Origin: Micromonospora sp. PLK6-60
GTDB lineage: Bacteria > Actinomycetota > Actinomycetes > Mycobacteriales > Micromonosporaceae
Direction of reading: 5' to 3'
Assembly (NCBI RefSeq): GCF_019890675.1
Contig: NZ_JAIOAA010000005.1
Span: forward strand, 62,001-126,000
Length of the DNA stretch: 64,000 bases
The notes below the pieces were generated by a model. It saw only the letters and a list, made by a program, of their open reading frames with translations, searched no databases and was not told where the DNA came from. Shown in pieces: positions 8,908 through 17,967 of the stretch (the first letter of the stretch is position 1; every line of letters starts with the position of its first letter). The translations under genes were made by a program, and so were the position numbers.

Positions 8908-9702
8908 ATGTCCCTCCCCGCAGCGGGCGCGGCCACCCTGACTCCGCGCCGGTCGAGCCGGTTCGTCGCCTGGGTGCGCGCGTGGCGCGCCGGGCTGGTC
9001 CCCTTCGACGAGGTCTCCGAGGAGATCGCCGGCGACGAGGAGCACCTGGTCGCCGACGCCCCCGGCACGTGGACGGACGTGCCGCTGCGGGAGGCGCTGC
9101 CCGCGCTGGCCAAGCTCTCCCCCGACGAGATCCGCCTGGTGCTGCCGGCGCCGGGCGACCCGCGGGGCCTGCCCGGGCCGGGTGACTTCGCCGGCGCGGC
9201 CCTGCTCGCCGGGGAGGCCGTGGTGGCCGGTGGGCTCGGCGTCATCCCCGAGGTTCGCACGCACACCTCCGGCTCCGGGATGACCTGGGAGACGGTGCTC
9301 TGGCGCTGCTACCCGCTGCCGGCGGACGCGCCGAAGGCGTCGCTGAGCGCCCCCGGCGCCGCCGAGGCGGAGGCCGAGCTGGCCGCGGCGCTGGCCGAGA
9401 GCACCGCCGCGCTGACCCGGCTCGACGTGGCGCAGTGGCGGCCCGAGCTGGCCGGCGCCCTCGCCGCGCTGCGCCGCCCGGACGGCACCACCGACCTGCC
9501 GCCGGGCTTCGACCCCCGGTCCCGCCGGCTCTTCGCCCGGGCCGCGGTGCTGGACCGGGTGCTCGCCCTGGCCGGGCACAGCGCGCCCGGCGGGGCGATC
9601 AACAACTACGAGGCCCAACAGCGCGACGCGGCGCTGCGCCCGCTCACCACCGCCTGCCGGCAGGCCCTCGTGGCCGCGTGCAACGCCCCGCTGCGCCCCT
9701 GA
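8908..9702 (+). CDS. Conserved actinobacterial protein of unknown function
   Basis: I cannot name this 264-aa soluble protein. It is Ala/Leu/Arg-rich with an acidic N-terminal third (FDEVSEEIAGDEEHL) and aromatic residues clustered at TWETVLWRCYPLP. No membrane segments, signal peptide or catalytic motifs are visible. It is divergent from the DUF3097 gene; the gap of about 230 nt would hold both promoters. A frame starting at GTG 8839 exists, but ATG 8908 removes a low-complexity extension. Confidence 0.6.
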   Translation: MSLPAAGAATLTPRRSSRFVAWVRAWRAGLVPFDEVSEEIAGDEEHLVADAPGTWTDVPLREALPALAKLSPDEIRLVLPAPGDPRGLPGPGDFAGAALLAGEAVVAGGLGVIPEVRTHTSGSGMTWETVLWRCYPLPADAPKASLSAPGAAEAEAELAAALAESTAALTRLDVAQWRPELAGALAALRRPDGTTDLPPGFDPRSRRLFARAAVLDRVLALAGHSAPGGAINNYEAQQRDAALRPLTTACRQALVAACNAPLRP

Positions 9703-9736
9703 GCGCCGCCCGCCCGCAGACCTCGTCGATCGGCCG

Positions 9737-10516
9737 TCAGATCTCGTCGATCAGGTCGGCGACCGAGTCGACGATCCGCGACGGCCGGTACGGGTAACGC
9801 TCGGCCTCGACCCGGGAGCTGATCCCGGTGAGCACCAGGATGGTCTCCAGGCCGGCCTCCAGGCCGCAGAGGATGTCGGTGTCCATCCGGTCGCCGATCA
9901 TCGCGGTACTCTCCGAGTGCGCGTCGATGGTGTTCAACGCCGAGCGCATCATCATCGGGTTGGGCTTGCCCACGAAGTACGGCTCCACCCCGGTCGCCTT
10001 GGAGATCATCGCGGCGACCGAACCGGCCGCGGGCAGGGCGCCCTCCACCGACGGGCCGGTCGCGTCCGGGTTGGTGCAGATGAACCGGGCGCCGTCGTCG
10101 ATCAGGCGGATCGCCTTGGTTATCGCCTCGAAACTGTAGGTGCGGGTCTCCCCCAGCACCACGTAGTCCGGCGCGAAGTCACTGAGCACGTATCCCACGG
10201 CGTGCAGCGCCGTGGTCAGGCCGGCCTCGCCGATCACGTACGCCGTTCCGCCCGGCCGTTGGTCGGCCAGGAACTGCGCGGTGGCCAGCGCGGACGACCA
10301 GATCGCCTCCTCCGGCACGTCCAGCCCCATCCGGGCCAGCCGGGCCTGGAGGTCACGCGGGGTGTAGATGGAGTTGTTGGTCAGCACCAGGAACGGCTTG
10401 CCCGAGGCACGCAGTTTCTTGATGAACTCCGGCGCGCCCGGCACCGGCTGGCCCTCGTGCACCAGCACGCCGTCCATGTCGGTGAGCCAGCTCTGCACCG
10501 GCTTGCGGTCATGCAT
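9737..10516 (-). CDS. HAD-superfamily IIA phosphatase (NagD-like)
   Basis: The HAD motifs appear in order: WLTDMDGVLVHEG (nucleophile and acid Asp), VLTNNS (motif II Thr/Asn), a lysine in VGKPNP, and MIGDRMDTDI (metal-binding Asp). At 259 aa with a cap between motifs II and III it fits the NagD/p-nitrophenylphosphatase group, which dephosphorylates small phosphate esters or nucleotides. The substrate is unknown. Its 5' end lies about 30 nt from the end of hemH on the same strand, so it may be the last gene of the fabG-inhA-hemH unit. Confidence 0.9.
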   Translation of the reverse strand: MHDRKPVQSWLTDMDGVLVHEGQPVPGAPEFIKKLRASGKPFLVLTNNSIYTPRDLQARLARMGLDVPEEAIWSSALATAQFLADQRPGGTAYVIGEAGLTTALHAVGYVLSDFAPDYVVLGETRTYSFEAITKAIRLIDDGARFICTNPDATGPSVEGALPAAGSVAAMISKATGVEPYFVGKPNPMMMRSALNTIDAHSESTAMIGDRMDTDILCGLEAGLETILVLTGISSRVEAERYPYRPSRIVDSVADLIDEI

Positions 10517-10549
10517 GTGTCGCCCCAGGGGTGTCGAAAGTCGGTCGGT

Positions 10550-11581
10550 TCAGGGCCGGCGGGCCGCCGGCACGCAGCACGGAGTGGGGCAGGTGTCCCA
10601 CATCGGCAACTCGCCGAGGCGACGGCGCAGCCGCTCCCCACCCGGGGTGGTGCGCTCCTCGACGAGCTCGCGGACCATGGCCACGAAGCGCGGGTCGGTG
10701 CCGGGCGTGCCGGCCCGGGCGAAGTCCAGCCCGAGCTGCTTCGCCGTCTCCAGGGCCTCGGTGTCCAGGTCCCACACCACCTCGAGGTGGTCGGAGACGA
10801 ACCCGATCGGGCTGACCACCACCGCCGTCACGCCCTGCCCGGCCAGCGTGGCCAGGTGGTCGTTGATGTCCGGTTCGAGCCACGGCACCTGCGGCGGGCC
10901 GGACCGGCTCTGCCATACCAGGTCGTACGGCAGGTCGGGCGCGGCGGCGGCGTGCACCAGCCGAGCCGTCTCCTGCAGCTGGGCGGTGTACCGGCCGCCG
11001 GTGGGGCCGGCGGTGGCCGCCGCCGAGGTGGGTACGGAGTGCGCGGTGAAGACCAGCCGGGTGGAGTCCCGCCGCGCCGGGTCGAGCTGGGCCAGGGCCG
11101 ACCGCACCGCGTCGGCGTGCGGCTCGACGAAGCCCGGATGGTCCCAGAACTGGCGCAGCTTCTCGATCACCGGGGCGTCCGGGCCGACCGCCGCGCGGGC
11201 CGCCGCGATGTCCTCCTGGTACTGCCGGCAGGACGAGTAGCCGCCGTACGCGCTGGTCACAAACGCCAGCGCCCGCTCGACTCCGTCGTCGCGCATCTGC
11301 GCCACGGTGTCGGCGAGCATCGGGTCCCAGTTCCGGTTGCCCCAGTAGACCGGCAGGTCGAGCCCGTGGGCGGCGAAGTCGTCGCGGATCGCGGCGAGCA
11401 GGTCCCGGCACTGCTGGTTGATCGGGGACACCCCGCCGAAGTGCAGGTAGTGCTCGGCGACCTCGGCCAGCCGCTCCGGGGGGACCCCCCGGCCCCGGGT
11501 CACGTTCTGCAGGAAGGGCAACACGTCCTCGGGCCGCTCCGGGCCGCCGAACGAGACCAGCACCACCGCGTCGTACGCCAT
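10550..11581 (-). CDS. hemH: Ferrochelatase (probably coproporphyrin ferrochelatase)
   Basis: The N-terminus MAYDAVVLVSFGGPERPEDV and the motif VFTAHSVPTSA (metal/porphyrin-binding His) are diagnostic of ferrochelatase. In Actinobacteria this enzyme (also called CpfC) inserts iron into coproporphyrin III in the coproporphyrin-dependent haem route. ATG 11581 is preferred over ATG 11590 because it matches the family N-terminus and has better ribosome-site spacing. The order fabG-inhA-hemH matches the mycobacterial mabA-inhA-hemZ arrangement. Confidence 0.93.
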   Translation of the reverse strand: MAYDAVVLVSFGGPERPEDVLPFLQNVTRGRGVPPERLAEVAEHYLHFGGVSPINQQCRDLLAAIRDDFAAHGLDLPVYWGNRNWDPMLADTVAQMRDDGVERALAFVTSAYGGYSSCRQYQEDIAAARAAVGPDAPVIEKLRQFWDHPGFVEPHADAVRSALAQLDPARRDSTRLVFTAHSVPTSAAATAGPTGGRYTAQLQETARLVHAAAAPDLPYDLVWQSRSGPPQVPWLEPDINDHLATLAGQGVTAVVVSPIGFVSDHLEVVWDLDTEALETAKQLGLDFARAGTPGTDPRFVAMVRELVEERTTPGGERLRRRLGELPMWDTCPTPCCVPAARRP

Positions 11582-11656
11582 GGGTCCCATTCTCCCCCGC
11601 CCGCCGTGACGCCGCCGCGACGCCCCCTGGTCAGCGCGGTAACGAACACCCCGGGG

Positions 11657-11712
11657 GTGTTAAGCGGGGCCCCTTCCTATGCAGAATGCGTTAAGAGGGG
11701 GCCCCTCCTTAC
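11657..11712. repeat. Palindromic element, family 1 copy 2
   Basis: The halves GTTAAGCGGGGCCCC and GTTAAGAGGGGGCCCC are arranged around a short centre and end in CTCCTTAC, closely matching the copies at 29503 and, more loosely, 1085. It lies between the inhA stop and the hemH start, so it may attenuate read-through within this gene group. Confidence 0.75.
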
Positions 11713-11715
11713 ATC

Positions 11716-12483
11716 TCAGGCGCCGATGGCGTGGTAGCCGCCGTCGACGTGGACGATCTCCCCGGTGGTGGCCGGGAACCAGTCGGAGAGCAGCGCCAGG
11801 CAGGCCCGCGCCGCCGGCTCCTGGTCGGTCAGGCTCCAGCCCAGCGGGGCCCGCTCGGTCCAGGCGTCCTCGAACTGGTCGAAGCCGGGGATCGACTTGG
11901 CGGCGATGGTGCGCAGCGGCCCGGCGGCCACCAGGTTGCTGCGGATGCCCTGCTTGCCCAGGTGCAGGGCGAGGTAGCGGGAGGCGGACTCCAGCCCGGC
12001 CTTGGCCACGCCCATCCAGTCGTACACCGGCCACGCCTTGGTGGCGTCGAAGGTGAGCCCGACCACGGCGCCGCCGGCCGACATCAGCGGCAGCGCCGCC
12101 ATGGCGAGCGACTTGTACGAGTAGGTGGAGACCTGCAACGCGGTCGCCACGTCCTCCCACGGTGCGTCGAGGAAGCCGCCGCCGAGGCAGCTCTGCGGGG
12201 CGAAGCCGATCGAGTGCACCACCCCGTCGAGGCCGTCGACGTGCTCGCGAACCTTGTCGGCGAGCCCGGCGAGATGCTCGGGGCTGGTCACGTCCAGCTC
12301 GATCACCGGGGCCGGCTCGGGCAGCCGCTTGGCGATCCGCTCCACCAGGGAGAGCCGGCCGTACCCGGTGAGCACGACCTGGGCGCCGTTCTCCTGGGCG
12401 AGCTTCGCCACCGAGAAGGCGATGGAGGCGTCGGTGATGACGCCGGTGACCAGCAGCCGCTTACCGGCCAGCAGTCCGGACAT
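11716..12483 (-). CDS. inhA: Enoyl-ACP reductase, InhA type
   Basis: This 255-aa SDR reduces enoyl-ACP with NADH in fatty acid synthesis II. The sequence shows an N-terminal nucleotide-binding segment (LLVTGVITDASIAFSVAKLA, the FabI/InhA variant of the Gly motif) and the catalytic YDWMGVAKA (Tyr and Lys). HSIGFAPQSCLGG resembles the InhA motif around Phe97. The start ATG 12483 lies 24 nt after the fabG stop, so the two are co-transcribed. Confidence 0.94.
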   Translation of the reverse strand: MSGLLAGKRLLVTGVITDASIAFSVAKLAQENGAQVVLTGYGRLSLVERIAKRLPEPAPVIELDVTSPEHLAGLADKVREHVDGLDGVVHSIGFAPQSCLGGGFLDAPWEDVATALQVSTYSYKSLAMAALPLMSAGGAVVGLTFDATKAWPVYDWMGVAKAGLESASRYLALHLGKQGIRSNLVAAGPLRTIAAKSIPGFDQFEDAWTERAPLGWSLTDQEPAARACLALLSDWFPATTGEIVHVDGGYHAIGA

Positions 12484-12507
12484 GTCGGTGTTACCTCCGT
12501 TGCTTTC

Positions 12508-13227
<720 letters not shown>

Positions 13228-13325
13228 TCAGCTGATCTTTCGGTCGGTGGCGAGCCTAGGCGTTACCGACAGGTAAGCGCTAACGGCCGCCACGTCACAC
13301 CTGGGTACGACCAGCGCCTCACCCC

Positions 13326-14588
13326 GTGGCGGGACGCCGGGAAACCGGCCCTGGCCGTACCGTGCCGATGGTGGAGGCATCCCTGACCGGCGCGCTGTGG
13401 CCGGCGCTGCGCCGGACCCTGCTCGGCCCCGACGTGCCGGCCGGGTCGTCGCCGCTGGCCCGGTGGCCCCGGCTGGCCCGCCACGCCGGCCCGGCCGGGC
13501 TGCTCGCCCTGCTCGGTCTGTTCTGCGCCGCGCTGGCGCAGGAGGTCGACCTGGCGTTGCCGTTCGGCGTCGCGGTGCTGTTCGCGGCGCTCACCGTCGC
13601 ACCTCTCGCACTGCTGCCCCGCCGGCCGCTGGCCGCCTGGCGGCTCACCCTCCTCGCCCTGGCGATCTGCACCTTCAACGCCCCGGCGGACGCCCCCTGG
13701 CCGTGGACTCCGGTGCTGCTGCTGATCGCGGTCGCGGTACTGGCGGTGGTGGCCGCCCGGGTGGACCGGCCGGTGCTGATCTGGGTGGGGCTGATCTCGG
13801 CCGTCCCGGTGCTGACGATGATGAACGCGAACAACCGGATCGGCGCGCTGCTGCTGCTCGGCGTGCTCCTGGTGCTCGGCGACCTGATCCGCGGCAACCT
13901 GGCCTCCCGCCGGGCCCTCGCCGCGCAGACCGAGCGCGGCGACCAGGAGCGGGCCCGCCGGGCCCTGCTGGAGGAACGCACCCGGATCGCCCGCGAACTG
14001 CACGACGTGGTGGCGCACCACATGTCGATGATCGCGGTGCAGGCGGAGACCGCCCCGTACCGGCTGACCGACGTGCCGGCGCCGGCCCGGGCCGAGTTCA
14101 CCGCGATCGCCGGCTCGGCCCGCGCGGCGCTCACCGACATGCGCCGGCTGCTCGGGGTGCTGCGCAGCGAGTCGACCGGGGCCAATACCGCACCCCAGCC
14201 CGGCCTGGCCGACGTCGCCGCCCTGCTGGCCGCCGCCGAGCGGGCCGGGATGACGGTCACCCGCGACGGCGATCCGCCCGAGGACGTGCCGGCGCCGGTC
14301 GGGCTGGCCGCGTACCGGATCGTGCAGGAGGGGCTGGCCAACGCGGCCCGGCACGCGGCCGGCGCCGCGGCGCGGGTCACCCTCCGCGCCGAGCCGGGCG
14401 CCCTGACCGTACGCGTCGAGAACGACCCGATCGCCGCGACGCCGGCCGGGGAGGGCGCCGGCCACGGGCTGACCGGAATGCGGGAGCGGGCCCTCGCGCT
14501 GGGCGGTACGTTCCACGCCGGGTCGACCGGGGACGGTGGCTATGTGGTGACGGCCCGGCTGCCGTACGACCGGGAGGACGACGCGTGA
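13326..14588 (+). CDS. NarL-type sensor histidine kinase
   Basis: Four or five N-terminal membrane helices (about residues 55-190) lead into a HisKA_3 dimerisation box (RIARELHDVVAHHMSMIAVQ, phosphoacceptor His in ELHDVV) and an HATPase domain with the N-box (EGLANAARHA) and glycine-rich GHGLTGMRERA. It resembles the DesK/NarX class without a periplasmic sensor domain, so it may sense membrane state. The GTG at 13326 is uncertain; GTG 13362 and ATG 13368 are alternatives. It overlaps the response regulator gene by 4 nt. Confidence 0.92.
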   Translation: MAGRRETGPGRTVPMVEASLTGALWPALRRTLLGPDVPAGSSPLARWPRLARHAGPAGLLALLGLFCAALAQEVDLALPFGVAVLFAALTVAPLALLPRRPLAAWRLTLLALAICTFNAPADAPWPWTPVLLLIAVAVLAVVAARVDRPVLIWVGLISAVPVLTMMNANNRIGALLLLGVLLVLGDLIRGNLASRRALAAQTERGDQERARRALLEERTRIARELHDVVAHHMSMIAVQAETAPYRLTDVPAPARAEFTAIAGSARAALTDMRRLLGVLRSESTGANTAPQPGLADVAALLAAAERAGMTVTRDGDPPEDVPAPVGLAAYRIVQEGLANAARHAAGAAARVTLRAEPGALTVRVENDPIAATPAGEGAGHGLTGMRERALALGGTFHAGSTGDGGYVVTARLPYDREDDA

Positions 14589-15247
14589 TCAAGGTGCTGA
14601 TCGTCGACGACCAGGCGATGGTCCGGCAGGGCTTCGGGGCGTTGCTCGCCGCCCAGCCGGACCTGCTGGTGGTGGGCGACGCGGCGGACGGCGCGGCGGC
14701 GGTCCGGCAGGCCCGCCGGCTCGACCCGGACGTGGTGCTGATGGACGTGCGGATGCCGGTGCTGGACGGGCTGGCCGCCACCCGCCAACTGCTCGGCGAC
14801 CGGGTCGCCGACCGGCCCCGGGTGCTCATCCTCACCACCTTCGACCTCGACGACTACGTCTACGAGGCGCTGCGCGCGGGGGCCAGCGGCTTCCTGCTCA
14901 AGGACGCCCCGGCCGCCGACCTGGTGCACGCCGTGCGGGTGGTGGCCGCCGGGGACGCGCTGCTGGCGCCCGCGGTGACCCGTCGGCTGATCGCCGAGTT
15001 CGCCGCCCGGCCCGACCGGCACCGGCCCCGCCCGACCGAGCTGGCCGGGCTGACCCCACGGGAGACCGAGGTGCTGCGGCTGATCGCCCGCGGCCGGTCC
15101 AACACCGAGATCGCCGGTGACCTGGTGGTCTCCGAGCAGACCGTGAAGACCCACGTCGGGCGGATCCTGGGCAAGCTGCGGCTGCGCGACCGGGCCCAGG
15201 CGGTGGTCTTCGCGTACGAGTCGGGTCTGGTCGCCGCCGGCGAGTAG
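14585..15247 (+). CDS. NarL/LuxR-family response regulator
   Basis: The receiver domain begins VIKVLIVDDQAMVRQGF with phosphoacceptor Asp in VVLMDVRMP, and ends near residue 125. The C-terminal LuxR helix-turn-helix reads LTPRETEVLRLIARGRSNTE followed by VSEQTVKTHVGRIL. The 220-aa length is standard. It is translated from GTG at a GTGA overlap with the kinase gene, so the two form one two-component system. A perfect 18-bp palindrome lies 13 nt after the stop. Confidence 0.94.
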   Translation: MIKVLIVDDQAMVRQGFGALLAAQPDLLVVGDAADGAAAVRQARRLDPDVVLMDVRMPVLDGLAATRQLLGDRVADRPRVLILTTFDLDDYVYEALRAGASGFLLKDAPAADLVHAVRVVAAGDALLAPAVTRRLIAEFAARPDRHRPRPTELAGLTPRETEVLRLIARGRSNTEIAGDLVVSEQTVKTHVGRILGKLRLRDRAQAVVFAYESGLVAAGE

Positions 15248-15260
15248 CACCGCAGAGCCA

Positions 15261-15278
15261 GTGGCGGGATCCCGCCAC
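15261..15278. other. Perfect 18-bp palindrome GTGGCGGGATCCCGCCAC
   Basis: This self-complementary sequence has no loop and lies in the 96-nt gap between the response regulator gene and the hydrolase gene at 15344. It could be a dimeric regulator site (for example for the adjacent response regulator) or part of a terminator. The sequence alone does not decide. Confidence 0.45.
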
Positions 15279-15343
15279 CGGGCGACGACCGGCGACCGGC
15301 CCCGGCCGCACGCTCCCTGAGTCCGACTCGGAGGGAGCAGTCG

Positions 15344-16393
15344 ATGCGCTGGAGTCCACCGGCCCGTACGGGCCTGACCGCGCTGCTCGGGACCGCCCTG
15401 GCGCTGCCGGCGGGCCCGGCGCCGGCGCCACCGGGGACGTACCCGGTGACCCCGGCGGCGTTGCGGGCGGCCGGGCCGCCCTACGCCGGGTGGGCCGACG
15501 CGGGCCGGCGCTTCCTGCGCTTCGACCCGCGCGGCGACGGGCTGGCGGTGGAGGTGCTGGGTGACCTGGCGACCGCCGACCGGATCGCGGTGCTGGTGCC
15601 CGGGGTGGGCAGCACCCTGCGCGACTTCGACCGGGGCCTCGGCGGGGTCCCCGGCCGGGCCCCGGCCCGGCAGGCCCGCGACCTGTACGCCGCGCTGCGC
15701 GCCGGGCATCCCGGGGCGCGGGTGGCGGTGCTGGCCTGGCTCGGTTACGACCCGCCCGACGGGGTGGCCACCGCCGCCGGCCCGGCCGCCGCCCGGCGGG
15801 GCGCACCGGCCCTGCGCACGCTGCTGCGCGAGCTGGCCGCCCCCGGCGTCCGGATCACGTTGGTCGGGCACAGCTACGGCGCGCTGGTCGCCGGCCTCGC
15901 CGCCCGGGACGTCCCGGCGCAGGTCACCGACCTGGTGACGCTGGGCGGGATCGGGGCCGGGGTGGACCGGGCCGACGCCCTGCCGGGGGTGCGGGTGTGG
16001 GCGGCCGAGGCGGCCACCGACTGGATCCGCCGGGTGCCGGAGCTGCGGCTGGCCGGGCTCGGGCACGGGGTACGGCCGGGGGATCCGGCGTTCGGCGCCC
16101 GGCGGCTGCCGGTGGCCGGTGTCGCCGGGCACGACGGCTACCTCGCGCCCGGCGGGGTCACCCTGGCGGCGGTCGCCGCCGTGGTCCGCGACGGTGCGCT
16201 GCCCTCCGCCGCCGACCTGACGGATTCGCCGCGGGCCGGCGCGCTGCCGGCCGGCGCGCTGCCGGCCGGTGCGGTGCCCGCCGGTGCGGTGCCCGCCGGT
16301 GCGGTGCCCGCCGGTGCGGTGCCGGCCGGTGCGGTGCCGGCCAGTGCGGTGCCGGCCGGTGCGCCGGCGACGGCGACGGGGGCGGGCCGGTGA
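15344..16393 (+). CDS. Secreted DUF1023-type alpha/beta hydrolase with elastin-like tail
   Basis: An N-terminal signal-like segment (TGLTALLGTALALPAGPAPA) precedes a domain with IAVLVPGVGSTLRDFDRG and the nucleophile elbow VGHSYGALVAG, the pattern of the actinobacterial DUF1023 hydrolases. The catalytic His is probably in VAGHDGYLAPGG. The last 50 residues are nine tandem AGA(L/V)P pentapeptides. A GGGAG ribosome site precedes the ATG. The stop overlaps the next gene by 4 nt, implying coupling with the acyltransferase. The natural substrate is unknown. Confidence 0.8.
   Translation: MRWSPPARTGLTALLGTALALPAGPAPAPPGTYPVTPAALRAAGPPYAGWADAGRRFLRFDPRGDGLAVEVLGDLATADRIAVLVPGVGSTLRDFDRGLGGVPGRAPARQARDLYAALRAGHPGARVAVLAWLGYDPPDGVATAAGPAAARRGAPALRTLLRELAAPGVRITLVGHSYGALVAGLAARDVPAQVTDLVTLGGIGAGVDRADALPGVRVWAAEAATDWIRRVPELRLAGLGHGVRPGDPAFGARRLPVAGVAGHDGYLAPGGVTLAAVAAVVRDGALPSAADLTDSPRAGALPAGALPAGAVPAGAVPAGAVPAGAVPAGAVPASAVPAGAPATATGAGR
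16235..16369 (+). repeat. 15-nt coding minisatellite, nine units
   Basis: Nine head-to-tail 15-nt units related to GCCGGTGCGGTGCCC encode AGALP or AGAVP pentapeptides in frame at the C-terminus of the hydrolase. Units differ by only a few bases, so copy number probably varies between strains. The encoded repeat resembles elastin-like VPAGA units and may be a flexible wall-spanning tail. Confidence 0.85.
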
Positions 16394-17652
16394 GCCGGGA
16401 CCGGGCCGTCGACGCGGTGCGGGCCTGGGCCGTCGGCGGGGTGGTGCTGGGCCACTGGCTGGTGACCGCGCTGGTGCTCGCCCCGGACGGCGGCCTCACC
16501 GTGGCCAGCCCGCTCGCCACCATGCCGGCCCTGGCGCCCGCCACCTGGCTGTTCCAGACACTCGGGCTGCTCTTCTTCGCCGCCGGGTACGCCGCCACCC
16601 GGTCCCGGGCGCGGTTCCCCGGCGGCGGCGCGGGATGGCTGGCGCGGCGGATGGGCCGGCTGGCGCTGCCCACCCTCGCGCTGCTCGGCGGCGGGGCGGC
16701 GGTGCTGCTGGCCGCGATCGTGCTGGGCGCCCCGGACGACACCCTCGCCACCGCGATCGAGCTGACGATCAGTCCACTGTGGTTCCTGCTGCCGCTGCTC
16801 GCGCTCTCCGCGCTGACCGGCGCGCTGCACCGCGCCGTACGCCGATGGGGTGCGGCGCGGTGCGTGGCCCTGGCGGTGGCCGTGGCGGTCGCCGCCGACC
16901 TGGCCGGGCGACTGGCGCCGGTCGCACCCGGGCGGCTGCCGGTGGCGCTGCTCGCCGCCTGGTCGGTGCCGTGGCTGCTGGGCGTGGCGCACGCCGACGG
17001 CCGGTTGACCGGCCGGCGTCCGGCGGTCGCGCTGGCCGCCGGCGGCGCGGTGGCGCTGGGCGGGCTGCTCCTGCTCGGCTGGCCGGCCAGTGCGGTGGGC
17101 GTGCCGGGAGCCGACGTGTCCAACCTCCACCCGCCGTCGTCGGCCGCGGTGGCGCTCGCGATGACCCAGGTCGGGCTGGCGTTGCTGGCCCGGCCGGCGC
17201 TGGAGCGGCTGGTGCGGCGGGCCGCCGTGCGACGCGCGGTGGACGGGGTCAACCGGCACGCGATGGGCATCTACCTGTGCCACCAGCCGGTGCTGATCGG
17301 GGTGACCGCGCTGGCCGCCCGGGCCGGCCTCGCCCTGCCGGGCCTGCACACCCCGCCCGCCTCGGCGGCCTGGCTGGCCGCCCGGCTCGGCTGGCTACCG
17401 CTGTTCGCGCTGGTCCTGGCCGGGTTGCTGGCCCGCCGACGGCCGCGCGTCAGCCGGGTCGCCGCCGCCGCGCGGCGGCCGGCCACGACGGCTCGGCCAG
17501 GTGCGCCCGCCCGGCCCGCCGGGTGTACGATGATCGGCGTTGCGGGCCGCTGCGTCGGCCTGCCTTCCGGGCCCCGCCGACCGCAGGAGGTGATCGCTGT
17601 GCGAGATAGCGATCCTCCTAGTCGTGGCCGGGCCGACCGTCAGCCCCGCTGA
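16390..17652 (+). CDS. Acyltransferase 3-type integral membrane protein
   Basis: The 420-aa protein starts VSRDRAVDAVRAWAVGGVVLGHW, the usual first helix of acyltransferase-3 proteins, though the second conserved Arg pattern is weak. It has about ten membrane helices and the late motif HAMGIYLCHQPVLIG. Such proteins move acyl groups onto sugars or envelope polymers. Translation begins at a GTGA overlap with the hydrolase gene. The last 18 codons coincide with a separate strongly initiated mini-ORF at 17599, so the true C-terminus is the in-frame stop at 17652. Confidence 0.78.
   Translation: MSRDRAVDAVRAWAVGGVVLGHWLVTALVLAPDGGLTVASPLATMPALAPATWLFQTLGLLFFAAGYAATRSRARFPGGGAGWLARRMGRLALPTLALLGGGAAVLLAAIVLGAPDDTLATAIELTISPLWFLLPLLALSALTGALHRAVRRWGAARCVALAVAVAVAADLAGRLAPVAPGRLPVALLAAWSVPWLLGVAHADGRLTGRRPAVALAAGGAVALGGLLLLGWPASAVGVPGADVSNLHPPSSAAVALAMTQVGLALLARPALERLVRRAAVRRAVDGVNRHAMGIYLCHQPVLIGVTALAARAGLALPGLHTPPASAAWLAARLGWLPLFALVLAGLLARRRPRVSRVAAAARRPATTARPGAPARPAGCTMIGVAGRCVGLPSGPRRPQEVIAVRDSDPPSRGRADRQPR
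17585..17652 (+). promoter_or_regulatory. Candidate leader: SD hairpin with 17-codon mini-ORF
   Basis: A near-ideal Shine-Dalgarno AGGAGGTGATC at 17585-17595 precedes GTG 17599, which opens a 17-aa frame (VRDSDPPSRGRADRQPR) ending at 17652. The ribosome site can pair with GCGATCCTCCT at 17609-17619, placing the GTG in the loop. This looks like an attenuator or leader peptide for something downstream, but the next gene on this strand is only the 28-aa ORF at 17833. The mini-ORF shares its frame with the end of the acyltransferase gene, so chance cannot be excluded. Confidence 0.4.
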
Positions 17653-17832
17653 GCCACGACTCAGTCAGGCGAGCTGACCCAGATCCCGCTCCCACCCCCG
17701 CCGAAGCCCCGGCCGACCTGACCGGGTCACCCCTCGGCGCGGTGGTGGAGCCGCCCGGTCACGACTTCGTGTGCGCGTCCTGATCCCTCGGCGGTCCCGT
17801 CCGGACCGCCCAGTCGCCACCCGGAGCTGTCC

Positions 17833-17919
17833 ATGAGCCGCTACGTCGCCCCGCTGGGCTTCACCCTCGCCGCCGTCTGGGTGGCCGTCCTGTTCGTCCT
17901 CGCCGGCTCCACCCACTGA
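17833..17919 (+). CDS. 28-residue single-pass membrane peptide
   Basis: ATG 17833, preceded by GGAG, encodes 28 residues: a short start MSRYVAP, a hydrophobic segment LGFTLAAVWVAVLFVLAG and the end STH. The composition suits one transmembrane helix. It lies in the gap between the acyltransferase gene and the convergent VWA gene. I do not recognise a family. Support is the ribosome site and the clean hydrophobic pattern only. Confidence 0.45.
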   Translation: MSRYVAPLGFTLAAVWVAVLFVLAGSTH

Positions 17920-17967
17920 CCGGCCCGCCTCCCGCCGGCGCCCGGGGCGTTGGCCCCGGGCCGGCGC

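Noticed and set aside
16390..17652. Treating the acyltransferase as ending before the 17599 mini-ORF
   Set aside because: There is no in-frame stop before 17652, so the mini-ORF and the C-terminus of the longer protein must share the frame.
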